Shown here: positions 1 through 7,856 of the stretch, piece by piece
Layout: each line of letters starts with the position of its first letter
Numbering within the stretch: position 1 is the stretch's first letter
Assembly: GCA_964586145.1 (NCBI GenBank)
Contig: CAZPHH010000074.1
Location: forward strand, 1-25,123
Direction: 5' to 3'
DNA from: JAFGJQ01 sp964586145
GTDB lineage: Bacteria > Planctomycetota > Phycisphaerae > UBA1845
Length of the DNA stretch: 25,123 nucleotides
Notes under the pieces: model-generated
What the model was told of the DNA's origin: nothing
What the model saw: the letters and a program-made list of their open reading frames with translations, nothing else
Database searches by the model: none
Position numbers and translations under genes: made by a program

Positions 1-95
1 ATTCGCCCGGCGGACGCCCCCGCGCCCCGACCCCTGAACCCAGCCCCCTGGACCCTCCCGTTCCTGGTCTGTTGTCTTGTGCTTTCTACCGTTCC

Positions 96-515
96 TCATT
101 CACCGATGATTTTGACGAGCACGCGTTTGCGTCGCCGGCCGTCGAACTCGCCGTAGAAGATCTGCTCCCACGGGCCGAAATCCAGCCGGCCGCCGGTCAC
201 CGCGACGACGACCTCGCGCCCCATGATCTGCCGCTTGAGGTGGGCGTCCGCGTTGTCCTCACCGGTGTCGTTGTGGCGATACTGCTCGATCGGAGCGTGC
301 GGGGCCAGCCGTTCCAGCCACGTCTCGTAGTCGTGGTGCAGGCCGTGTTCGTCGTCGTTGATGAACACGCTGGCTGTGATGTGCATGGCGTTGACCAGGC
401 AGAGCCCTTCCCGCACGCCGCTGGCCCGCAGGGCATCCTGGACGTGCGGTGTGATGTTGAGGAAGGCACGCCGCTGGGGCACGGTGAACTCCAGCTCGTG
501 TCGGAAGGATTTCAT
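96..515 (-). CDS. yjbQ: YjbQ/UPF0047 family protein (secondary thiamine-phosphate synthase type)
   Basis: 139 residues, the usual size for this compact single-domain family. The family signature is visible in order: a His-Ile-Thr followed by an Ile-Asn-Asp-Asp strand, a YRHND block, a DNADAHLK block, a GGRLDFGPWEQI block, and a C-terminal GEFDGRRRKR stretch. Members have weak thiamine-phosphate synthase activity in vitro; their true cellular role is unsettled, and the protein is expected in the cytoplasm. An upstream in-frame start exists at 584, but I chose the ATG at 515: it begins the conserved MKSFRHELEF N-terminus and is preceded by GGGAAACGAA. The extra 23 residues are not family-like and overlap the end of the upstream gene. 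It lies 65 bp downstream of the receiver-XRE regulator on the same strand, so the two may be co-transcribed. Confidence 0.88.
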   Translation of the reverse strand: MKSFRHELEFTVPQRRAFLNITPHVQDALRASGVREGLCLVNAMHITASVFINDDEHGLHHDYETWLERLAPHAPIEQYRHNDTGEDNADAHLKRQIMGREVVVAVTGGRLDFGPWEQIFYGEFDGRRRKRVLVKIIGE

Positions 516-580
516 TTCGTTTCCCGCATCCTGAACCGTTCTGCGTCTGCCTTCCGCGCACCCGGCAGAAGCAGACGGGG

Positions 581-1186
581 TCACAGCCCCGCCAGGAGGG
601 AGGACAGTTGCAGCCCCAGCGCGTTGCTGATCCGGGCCAATGCCCAGACGGAGGCCGCGTTCTTACCGAGTTCCACCTGGGAAAGCTGGGAGGTGGTCAG
701 GTCCGTGCGATCGGACAACTGCCGCAACGTCAGGTTCTGGCTGAGCCGCTCTTCGCGGATCCGCTTGCCGATCAGTCGGTTCAGCTCCGCCTCGCTGGTG
801 TAGATCAGGCCCAGCCGCTGGCAGGCGCGGTCAATCGCGGCGACCAGTTCATCCTGCTTGAACGGCTTGGGGATGTAGTCGCACGTGCCGAACCGCATGG
901 TCTGGGTGGCCGTCTCCAGGTCGGGATACGCCGTCATCACGATGATGCTCATGCGTTCATCCAGGTCCCGCAGGCGCTCCACGACCTGCACGCCGTCAAT
1001 GTCGGGCATTCGCAGGTCGACCAGGGCGATCTGGAAGGATTCCTCGCGGGCGGTCTCCAGCGCCTTCTCCGCTTCCGTGAAGGTGCGCGGGCGATACCCG
1101 TGGTCCGCCAGAAGCAGGCCGAGCGTCTTGCACACCGATGCGTCATCGTCGATGACCAGAACCTTGATGTGGTGTCGAACTGCCAT
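581..1186 (-). CDS. Response regulator: receiver domain fused to an XRE/Cro-type helix-turn-helix
   Basis: 201 residues. Residues 7-120 form a CheY-like receiver with the acidic pocket DDD at 13-15, phosphoacceptor Asp57 in VDLRMP, the conserved Thr in VMTAY and the Lys in PKPF. After a short linker (YTSEAELNRLIG), residues 140-201 form an XRE-type helix-turn-helix with the typical RIREERLSQNLTLRQLSDRT and SQLSQVELGKN helices. The output domain points to phosphorylation-controlled DNA binding. XRE is an unusual partner for a receiver; OmpR, NarL or NtrC outputs are the norm. A GTG at 1201 is possible, but the ATG at 1186 is preferred because GGAG lies 9 nt upstream and the receiver begins directly after it. 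No kinase gene is adjacent, so the partner is unknown. Confidence 0.88.
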   Translation of the reverse strand: MAVRHHIKVLVIDDDASVCKTLGLLLADHGYRPRTFTEAEKALETAREESFQIALVDLRMPDIDGVQVVERLRDLDERMSIIVMTAYPDLETATQTMRFGTCDYIPKPFKQDELVAAIDRACQRLGLIYTSEAELNRLIGKRIREERLSQNLTLRQLSDRTDLTTSQLSQVELGKNAASVWALARISNALGLQLSSLLAGL

Positions 1187-2012
1187 TTCGGTCTTCTCCA
1201 CTTCGTGGACTCAACCTGGATCCGCCCGTCGAACGCAAGCCTCTGCCGATGTATCCGACCGGATGCCGGGCCGCCTCGCTCGTCACCCGTCACGCCGCCG
1301 CACCGGCGCGCGCAGCCCGGACAAGATACAATGACTCAACGGTCCCTTTACATCGTTACAGCGGCATCGGACAAATCGAAGCCTTCCATAGACGCGAGTG
1401 TCGCCGATGTCCACGAACACTCGAAAAACTTCCGTGAGCGTCGAATGACCTGCCGCACGCATACGTGACTGAGTCGGTTGAGCTCTCTCAAACCCTGCGT
1501 TTCTGCTTGAGACGGCCGCGGTTCCCGAAGGCCCCCGCCCACACGTCGTCTCAACCCTAAGGAACAATGGCGAAAGAACTTATCGCTGCTCCCAAGAGCA
1601 CGCAACCCGCTGGACAGGTTGCGATCTGTCGTCCATCCCTCGCATCGCCATCCTTCTTCTAAGGAGTGTATATTAAGCCACACCGTAATGCAAGTGGCAG
1701 TTTATGAACTTGCAGTGAATTTTTTTTGACGGGGATAAGGACGCCGCTTCGCATGGGGGCCCCTGCGTGCCTTGCGCACGGGTGGCTGCCCATGCCCGCC
1801 CTGCACCGACGTCTATGCGAACTCCGCCTCCCGGCAGTCGTTTCGCCTCGGGTTCGGCGACGCCATGCTCCCCGGCCGGAACTGCATCCTGTCGACGGAG
1901 ACAAGGCGCGAAGTGGGACTGCATGTCGTCCCGCAGGCGGGCCGCGTGAATCCGACGGCAACAAGTCACTGCCCGCGCGTGCGTCCCTCGCGGCGCTGGA
2001 AGGGGCTGCGCC
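1187..2012. other. Gene-poor interval with structured elements
   Basis: No convincing protein gene is seen in about 825 bp between the receiver-XRE regulator and recA. Several frames are open, but their translations have the Arg/Ser/Pro-rich composition of GC-rich shadows. The stretch holds an 8-bp inverted repeat TTGAGACG/CGTCTCAA (1507-1514 and 1547-1554), a 7-bp hairpin CGCAACC/GGTTGCG (1601-1607 and 1617-1623), a possible 31-codon ORF at 1567-1662, and a plus-strand terminator-like hairpin ending in eight T (1689-1727). A GATACAAT at 1325-1332 could serve as a plus-strand -10 box but has no good -35. Confidence 0.5.
1689..1727 (+). terminator. Intrinsic terminator-like hairpin with no annotated gene upstream
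   Basis: The arms TGCAAGT (1689-1695) and ACTTGCA (1708-1714) pair perfectly around a 12-nt loop. They are followed after GTGAA by eight T (1720-1727). The T-tract makes it a plus-strand terminator, yet the flanking protein genes are on the minus strand. It may end a small RNA or a small-peptide transcript. The stem is short and the loop large, so strength is uncertain. Confidence 0.45.
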
Positions 2013-3170
2013 TCAGGCACGCTTCCGCTTGGTCGGAAATGGCGACTTCTTCGCCACCTTGACGGGCGCGGCCACGGCCTTCACCGGCGGGGCGGCCTTG
2101 AGAGCCGGCGGGTTTGCGGCCGGCGTGGCCGGTTTGGCCGAAGCAGATGCGGCCCGTGCCTCTTTCTGTTCGGCGCGGGCTCGCTCGCGGGCCATGATGC
2201 CTGCTTCAATCTCACGAACCAGGTCCGGGTTGTCACGCAGGAAAGCTCGCGCCGCTTCGCGTCCCTGGCCCAGCCGGACCTGCCCGAAGCTGAACCACGC
2301 ACCGCTCTTGTCGACGATATTGTGGGTGATGGCCAGATCGATCAGATCCCCCTCCCGGCTGACCCCCGAGTCAAAGAGAATGTCAAACTCCGCCTCGCGG
2401 AACGGGGCGGCCATCTTGTTCTTGACGACCTTGGCCTTCACCCGGTTGCCGACGGCTTGGTCACCTTCCTTCAAAGTCGATATCCGTCGGATGTCGAGCC
2501 GGACGGAGCTGTAGAACTTCAGGGCGCGCCCGCCGGGCGTGGTTTCCGGGTTTCCGAACATGACGCCGATCTTCATGCGGATCTGGTTGATGAAAATGAC
2601 CAGCGTGCGTGTTTTGCTGATGGCCGCCGTGAGCTTGCGCAGGGCCTGGCTCATCAGCCTGGCCTGCAGAGCCACGTGTGTATCGCCCATTTCGCCTTCA
2701 ATCTCCGCTCGGGGGATGAGGGCTGCGACGGAGTCCACGACAATCACGTCCACGGCGCCGCTGCGCACGAGCATCTCCGTGATCTCCAGCGCTTCCTCCC
2801 CGGAGTCCGGCTGGGAAACCAGCAGCGTCTCCAGGTTGACGCCGCACTTGCGGGCCCACCCGGGATCCAGCGCGTGTTCGGCATCCACCACCGCGGCGAT
2901 GCCGCCGGCCTTCTGCGCGGCGGCGGCCACGTGCAAGGCGAGCGTCGTTTTGCCGGACGACTCCGGCCCGAACAGCTCGACGATGCGGCCGCGCGGAAGG
3001 CCGTGGCCTCCCAACGCCAGGTCCAGGGACAGCGCACCCGTGGAAATGCCGTCGATTTCCGACCGCATTTTGTCCATGCGCATGATGGCGCCCTGGCCGT
3101 ACGTCTTCTCGATCTGCTGCACCGTCCGCTCGAGCGACTTGTCCTTTTCGACTGGCGACTCTTTTGCCAT
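2013..3170 (-). CDS. recA: RecA recombinase with a long basic Ala/Pro/Lys tail
   Basis: 385 residues. RecA forms ATP-dependent filaments on single-stranded DNA, drives strand exchange and stimulates LexA self-cleavage. Seen in the sequence: Walker A GPESSGKTT near residues 66-74, the VDAEHALD block, the Walker-B-like VIVVDSVAAL, the L1 loop region after GDTHVALQARLMSQALRKL, the FINQIRMKIGVMFGNPETT block carrying L2, and the RAKVVKNK-type C-terminal domain. The ATG at 3170 gives the standard MAKESPVEKDKSLERTVQQIEK N-terminus; GAGGTG lies about 10 nt upstream. The longer open frame reaching 3674 overlaps thpR and is not RecA. The last ~45 residues are Ala/Pro-rich and end in TKRKRA. This makes a basic tail, unlike the acidic tail of E. 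coli RecA. It follows thpR by 110 bp and probably shares its promoter. Confidence 0.98.
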   Translation of the reverse strand: MAKESPVEKDKSLERTVQQIEKTYGQGAIMRMDKMRSEIDGISTGALSLDLALGGHGLPRGRIVELFGPESSGKTTLALHVAAAAQKAGGIAAVVDAEHALDPGWARKCGVNLETLLVSQPDSGEEALEITEMLVRSGAVDVIVVDSVAALIPRAEIEGEMGDTHVALQARLMSQALRKLTAAISKTRTLVIFINQIRMKIGVMFGNPETTPGGRALKFYSSVRLDIRRISTLKEGDQAVGNRVKAKVVKNKMAAPFREAEFDILFDSGVSREGDLIDLAITHNIVDKSGAWFSFGQVRLGQGREAARAFLRDNPDLVREIEAGIMARERARAEQKEARAASASAKPATPAANPPALKAAPPVKAVAAPVKVAKKSPFPTKRKRA

Positions 3171-3280
3171 GGGTGTTTTGCACCTCGTGTTGAAAGACAC
3201 CGACTCGCGCCGTCCGTCCGCGCCGGCGGTCGGCGGCGATCGCCCATACGCATCCCCACCCGCACGGCTGATGCTCGACG

Positions 3281-3844
3281 TTACGATGCACCCGCCAATG
3301 CACACTCTGCCACGGTGCTGTACCGCGCACCGCTGGCGTGGAGTTCCGAAGCCACCACTCGAATGGCCGACACACTCTGCCCAAGGGGGGGGACCGAAAG
3401 AGCCCCCACGTCTGCCCGCAGCCCGCCCCTCGTCCGATCGTCGCGGACGCGCCCCAGCGTCAGATGCGGGGAGAACGGCCGGCCCTCCTTGGGGAAGCCC
3501 ACCGCGTCCAACTCTTCCGCCACCGCCGCCTGCAGCGACGGCAGCCGCCCGGTCGGCTCCTGAACCCCCACCCAGACCACCCGCACGCCGCCGCCCGGCG
3601 GGAAACACCCGCCGCCGCTCACCGTCAGGTCGAACGGCCGGCATCGGCCCGCCGCTCGCCGGACGGCGTCGCACACCACGGGCACACGCCCGTCCGGAAC
3701 CTCGCCCAGGAACGCCAGCGTCAGGTGCATCTGGTCCCGAGTGACCCAGCGAACCGCGCGATCGTGCGCGGCCAGCAACGCCTGGGCCCTGCCCAATGCA
3801 TCCTTGATCCGACCGTCCAGCTCAATGGCCACAAACAGCCGCAT
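3281..3844 (-). CDS. thpR: RNA 2',3'-cyclic phosphodiesterase ThpR (2H phosphoesterase, LigT family)
   Basis: 187 residues, typical for the family. Members hydrolyse RNA 2',3'-cyclic phosphate ends to 2'-phosphomonoesters; some can also join tRNA halves in vitro. The two catalytic HxTx motifs are both present: His40-Leu-Thr42 in MHLTLAFLGEVP and His127-Leu-Thr129 in FSPHLTLGRVRD. The protein starts with the classic MRLFVAIEL strand at the ATG at 3844. It is the first gene of a probable two-gene unit with recA (110-bp gap), and a promoter with tandem repeats lies just upstream. Pairing with recA would fit a role in damage or RNA-end repair, but that link is inference. Confidence 0.93.
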   Translation of the reverse strand: MRLFVAIELDGRIKDALGRAQALLAAHDRAVRWVTRDQMHLTLAFLGEVPDGRVPVVCDAVRRAAGRCRPFDLTVSGGGCFPPGGGVRVVWVGVQEPTGRLPSLQAAVAEELDAVGFPKEGRPFSPHLTLGRVRDDRTRGGLRADVGALSVPPLGQSVSAIRVVASELHASGARYSTVAECALAGAS

Positions 3845-3865
3845 ACCGCCCCCGTGGTCCTTTCC

Positions 3866-3887
3866 GAATACCTAACGAATACCAAAC
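3866..3887. repeat. 11-bp tandem repeat overlapping the predicted thpR-recA start site
   Basis: GAATACCTAAC (3866-3876) is followed immediately by GAATACCAAAC (3877-3887), differing at one base. On the coding strand this reads GTTTGGTATTC GTTAGGTATTC, so both copies face the same side of the helix one turn apart. It covers the -10 box at 3885-3890 partly and the predicted start near 3878, a classic place for a repressor. A LexA-type operator is a guess; I know of no matching published consensus. Confidence 0.4.
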
Positions 3888-3913
3888 TTACACGCGCCGG
3901 CGCCGGGTGTCAA
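3885..3913 (-). promoter_or_regulatory. Sigma70-type promoter for thpR-recA
   Basis: On the minus strand a perfect TTGACA (3913-3908) is separated by exactly 17 nt (3907-3891) from TAAGTT (3890-3885). This predicts transcription from about 3878 with a leader of roughly 34 nt before the thpR ATG at 3844. The -35 is ideal and the -10 is weak, matching three of six consensus bases. Confidence 0.5.
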
Positions 3914-3970
3914 GCGGATTTTCCAAAGGGGCCGCAAAAACTCCCGTGATGGGCGCCCGAAGCATGGTCC

Positions 3971-6900
3971 TCACCGGGCAAAGGTGATCTGCAACGGCTG
4001 ATCCGGGCGGACGACCACCTCCGGTTCGAAGAGAATCTGCGTGCGCGCGTCCGGCAGAGTCTCCGTGCGGAGGGCCACGGGCTCTCGACCGATCCGGACT
4101 TGTGGCGCGTCGGCGTGGTCCGTCCGGGGCACATTCAGGACGAGCGATTTCAGCCGCAGACGACCCCAGCGCACGTCGATTCGGTTGTGCTGGCCGGCGT
4201 CATCTCGCCGCTGCGTGAAGGTGCCCCAACCGTCGGCCGCGGTGAAAACGCTTCGGAAATCGTGCGGGGTCAGGCGGGGGTTGAAGCCCAGGTGTCCGCG
4301 GGGTCCGTGGTATTCATAGCCGGCCAGGGCCGTCAGGACTCCCCAACTGGCCAGTGCGCGGGCGTAATGGTCACCGCACTCGACTTCGTTGTAGGGGTTC
4401 CGCTTGAGCGGATGGTACCGATCGTGGACGGCCCGGACGATGGCCAGCGCTTCCGGGACCATGCCTTCCCAGATCATGTGCCCTGCCACCTGATACTCGA
4501 TTCCCGTCCAGACTTCCTCCCGGTATCGAACGCCCTCGGCCAGGTACGCACTCTTGGGCCAGGTGCAGATGAACAGCCCGGCCTCGCCGGGAAAGGCGAA
4601 CCCGCGTTCGGGGGGATGCGCCGCATTGTGCGGGCCGACGTCGGGGGCCCAATTGTAGCGCCACACCGACTCCAGGGCTTTGCGCACCGGGTCTGGCGGG
4701 TAGAGGTATCCCAGGCCAAGCTGATGCGCCCACCCCTGCCCGAACACCTGGTCGGACAGGCACCCGGGGCCGTACTGGAACTTCGGGTGCTGCTCCAGGT
4801 CGACATCCTGGATGAAATACTCCCCGTTGAAGAGCCGTTCCATCGTCAAGCGGCGACCGCTTTCGAAGATGGCCCGGGTCCTCGCGGCGAATTCGTCGTC
4901 GCCGACCTCGCGAGCCATTTCTTCGCCGGCTCGGAGGGCGGCCAGGTATAACGAGCCGACGAACGTGTTGGCCCCCTCGAAGTTGATGTCGTACGTGTTG
5001 TGCTGGCTGGCCTCGATCAGGCCGTCGTCGTTTCCGTCGTGCTGAATGGCGTACTCCAGGACCCTTCGAATCCGCGGCCACGCCTTGCGAAGAAACGCGT
5101 CGTCCGCGGACATCTGGTGTTCGCGATAACACTTGAGCACGGTGCCGGCCTGGCCGTCCGCGGCGTGGGCGTTCTTGCTGCAGCGGCCTCGGAACCCCAC
5201 CAGCCCGTCATCGCAGAGGGCCTGATCCAGGTCCTGGAACGTGCGGGCGCTGCGCTCCAGCTCCGGGAACAGCCGGGCCAGGGCGTGGGCGTAGTTCCAG
5301 ACGTGCGTGCAGGTGCCTTCGCAGCAACCCACACCCTCCCACGCCCAGAACTGCCCGTTGGCCCACCAGTAGCACGTGCCCGTGGCGAGGTTGCCCAGGG
5401 TCGAGCCGATGCGATCCAGCAGCCAGTGCGGCAGGGTGCTGTCGTAGAAGGTCTCATGCCACAGCCGGGTCTGGTCCACCAGTCGATCGCGATGGTCCAG
5501 AATGTGGTTGACGATGGCGACAGCATCCGAGAAGCGCCGGGCGTAGTGCCGGCCATGACTGCCCAGGTTTGGGAAATGCCACGCCAGCACGAACGTCAGC
5601 GTCTGCTGTTCGCCGGGACCAAGATGCAGCGGCGCCGTCGTGATCTCACCCCAGCCGCGCTCCCGGGCCGGATAGGCCTGGTCGGTCAGCGGCGGAATGC
5701 CCACGGGCGGCTTCGGCGGAACCGGGTCGTTCCCCCATCGCGCGGAGCCCTGGGCCTCCCCCTCGGCAAGGGCGAGGGCGAACATGCCGTAGTCCGGGAA
5801 TTTCTCGAGCGGTCCGGTCGGACCCCCGCGCGGCTGGTCTGCCAGTTCGATGTGGTCCACGTTGATGTGGCCCCAGGCGCCGGTGGCCCGGTCAACGATC
5901 TCGATTCTCGCCTCCCGGCCTTCGAGATCCTCGACGTTCCACGATTCCCATTCCAGTTGCTCCCGGTTGCGGCCGGTGGAACTGCGGACGACCTGCCCGT
6001 CGACGACCAGGTTGATGCAGGCCTGCTCGGGGTGCTGCCCGCCGCCCAGGCAGAAGTTGATGAATCGGCGGGAGACCGTGAACAAAGGCGAGGTGAGCGA
6101 ACCCGTGCTCTCGTCTCCGCCGTGAAAACTGTTGACCAGCCCCTCTCCCAGGAAGCCCGTCACCGGCTGTTGGTGCGGCAGAGCGCCCCGGGCGGACCCG
6201 TCACCAAACGCCTGGCCTTCGGCCTTCCACTCGCCGTACGTCCGGCCTTCGAAGTCGGCCAGCACGAGAGGCGGCCGCACGTCCGGCAGTTCGTCCGGCG
6301 GAAACGGCTGCACGGCATGAACGATGTATGTGCGATTGCGATCCTGAAGGATTCGCGTACGGCGCCGGCCGCGGACGTAGGATGCATTGTCGAAACAGAC
6401 GGCGTTTTCCAGCCAGGCGACGGCTTCGGCGACCACCGGCCGGTCGGACGGGTTCCGCAGCGTGATGTTCAGGATGGTGGCCGGCAGGGCCGAGTCCGCC
6501 GCATTCAGCGGGATGAACGGAGAAAAGGCCTCCAGCTCCACGCGGAGCGGGCACTCCGGATCGCGATACGTCACGCGGCCGATGGGATATTCGCCGATCA
6601 ACTCGACGTCCGCGAAGTCCTGGCGATTGAGCCGGAACACGCGCGGGCCGCGGTCGCCGCCCACGCGCACGGCAAAGCCCTGGTCCACCGGATGGGTCGG
6701 TCGGCGGCCGTGGTAGTTGTCCCGGCCGTATCCGGAGAAGTAGTCGCGGTTGAACAGTTGCCAGCAGCCGAGCGTGCCGTCGCCGCAGAGGTAGAGCTGG
6801 CCGGCGGTGATGCCGCCGATGGGCATACCGATCAGGTCCAGTTCCTTGCCGCGGCAGGCGCGCGTTCCGCCTTTCTCGAAGAGCGACTGCACCCACCCGC

Positions 6901-7066
6901 GCGGCAGTTGCTTGTCCGCCGGCACGAAATGGCTGATGACCGGAGCGCTTGTGTCTGGCGCGTCTGCCATGGCGCCACCGCAATACCCCAGGAGCAGCAG
7001 CACGACAAGAGGCTGAGTGCCGGAATGCCAAGTCCTGGTTCCGATCCTCAAGAACCTGCTGAACAC
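3971..7066 (-). CDS. Exported GH116 (GBA2-type) glycoside hydrolase with inserted beta-sandwich domain
   Basis: 1031 residues. Family GH116 contains retaining beta-glucosidases and related exo-glycosidases. The N-terminal GBA2-type domain starts near IGMPIGGITAGQLYLCGDGTLG and the LFNRDYFSGYG block. The (alpha/alpha)6 catalytic domain carries the likely nucleophile Glu577 in FWAWEGVGCCEGTCTH and the likely acid/base Asp693 in HNTYDINFEGANTF, by analogy with GBA2 TYD and YLEG motifs. Residues ~267-407 interrupt the N-domain with a separate module resembling the sandwich modules of bacterial GH32 enzymes. A GTG at 7120 is possible, but I chose the GTG at 7066 because GGAGG lies 9 nt upstream. 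It also yields a clean signal peptide: Arg-rich start, PLVVLLLLGY core, AMA/DA cleavage. Substrate cannot be read from sequence. It is probably monocistronic. Confidence 0.9.
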   Translation of the reverse strand: MFSRFLRIGTRTWHSGTQPLVVLLLLGYCGGAMADAPDTSAPVISHFVPADKQLPRGWVQSLFEKGGTRACRGKELDLIGMPIGGITAGQLYLCGDGTLGCWQLFNRDYFSGYGRDNYHGRRPTHPVDQGFAVRVGGDRGPRVFRLNRQDFADVELIGEYPIGRVTYRDPECPLRVELEAFSPFIPLNAADSALPATILNITLRNPSDRPVVAEAVAWLENAVCFDNASYVRGRRRTRILQDRNRTYIVHAVQPFPPDELPDVRPPLVLADFEGRTYGEWKAEGQAFGDGSARGALPHQQPVTGFLGEGLVNSFHGGDESTGSLTSPLFTVSRRFINFCLGGGQHPEQACINLVVDGQVVRSSTGRNREQLEWESWNVEDLEGREARIEIVDRATGAWGHINVDHIELADQPRGGPTGPLEKFPDYGMFALALAEGEAQGSARWGNDPVPPKPPVGIPPLTDQAYPARERGWGEITTAPLHLGPGEQQTLTFVLAWHFPNLGSHGRHYARRFSDAVAIVNHILDHRDRLVDQTRLWHETFYDSTLPHWLLDRIGSTLGNLATGTCYWWANGQFWAWEGVGCCEGTCTHVWNYAHALARLFPELERSARTFQDLDQALCDDGLVGFRGRCSKNAHAADGQAGTVLKCYREHQMSADDAFLRKAWPRIRRVLEYAIQHDGNDDGLIEASQHNTYDINFEGANTFVGSLYLAALRAGEEMAREVGDDEFAARTRAIFESGRRLTMERLFNGEYFIQDVDLEQHPKFQYGPGCLSDQVFGQGWAHQLGLGYLYPPDPVRKALESVWRYNWAPDVGPHNAAHPPERGFAFPGEAGLFICTWPKSAYLAEGVRYREEVWTGIEYQVAGHMIWEGMVPEALAIVRAVHDRYHPLKRNPYNEVECGDHYARALASWGVLTALAGYEYHGPRGHLGFNPRLTPHDFRSVFTAADGWGTFTQRRDDAGQHNRIDVRWGRLRLKSLVLNVPRTDHADAPQVRIGREPVALRTETLPDARTQILFEPEVVVRPDQPLQITFAR

Positions 7067-7427
7067 GGGACCGCACCTCCTCCCTGTCTGAGCGCCGTGC
7101 GGGCGCACGGACGCGTCCACCAGACGCAGCCGAGTCTATGGGAAGCGGGAAACCGGGCCAAGTCCACCTGGTGGGCCGGTGTGGGACCTTCCTGGTCTTT
7201 GTGGCCGGCGTGGCAGCGGTGGCAGCAGTGAAGCCTCGTCACGCGTCCGGCATTCAGATGGCGGAACCGCTGTTGCTGTCTCGCGCGATCATTCATGGCG
7301 TCGCGAGTGCCGACGAGCGAAGTCGACGACGATGGGCTGGTGCGTGCGCGGTAACTGTTGGTCGAGGCACTGGCCCGATGGCGTGGCCGGAATCGGGCAG
7401 GCTCGCGGACCCGACCGCGCTGTCCGT

Positions 7428-7464
7428 AAAAATGGGCTGGGGCTGCCCTATTCGGAACAGCCCA
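7428..7464 (-). terminator. Minus-strand intrinsic terminator-like hairpin
   Basis: Read on the minus strand, TGGGCTG (7464-7458) and CAGCCCA (7439-7433) form a 7-bp stem around an 18-nt loop. They are followed directly by five T (7432-7428). It faces leftward toward the GH116 promoter region, but no minus-strand gene is recognised to its right. It may insulate the glycosidase promoter from antisense transcription, or end an unannotated transcript. Confidence 0.4.
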
Positions 7465-7856
7465 AGCCTGGGAGGGAGAGAGAGAGATCTATGATTCTCA
7501 ACCGACAAAGCCGCCGGCCGAGCTTGCTCTCTTTTTTTCTGTGTGTCGCGGTGAACGGCGGCGAGACACCGCCAAGGATACCTCGTTTCCCTTCCGTACT
7601 CCGCTCCACCGGCATCGCGGCGAACCGCGATGGCTCCCTCCTCTCTTCCTCAACCGAAGATAAGTTTACACGGACCCTCAGACCGATGCAAGCACGGAAT
7701 GCAAGTTTTTAGAGACCGTGGATCGCAGGCCAGGGATGGGCCGCCACGAATCGTGGCCCCTGACGAGAGACGAGGCGGGAACATTCGGCCATCCTGACCC
7801 ATCCATGCCAGCCGCAGTCGCCCACTCCAGGATTCGCGTCGGTGTGAGCAGGATTC

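Noticed and set aside
1..95. Terminator or gene start at the left edge
   Set aside because: The sequence is C-rich with no hairpin plus T-tract on the minus strand and no recognisable coding segment.
1673..2020. 115-codon minus-strand ORF beyond the end of recA
   Set aside because: Overlaps the recA stop, Arg/Ala/His-rich composition typical of a GC-rich shadow, no ribosome-binding site and no motif.
3187..3200. GTGT-N6-ACAC palindrome just upstream of recA as an SOS box
   Set aside because: Half-sites of only four bases with no match to known LexA boxes; expected by chance in this composition.
3171..3674. N-terminal extension of RecA
   Set aside because: The frame stays open, but the sequence overlaps thpR, has no RecA similarity, and the ATG at 3170 has its own ribosome-binding site and the standard N-terminus.
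7491..7712. 73-codon plus-strand ORF with a GA-rich tract before its ATG
   Set aside because: The tract is a simple GA repeat rather than a placed Shine-Dalgarno, the translation looks like noise (Arg/Ser/Pro-rich), and no family is recognisable.
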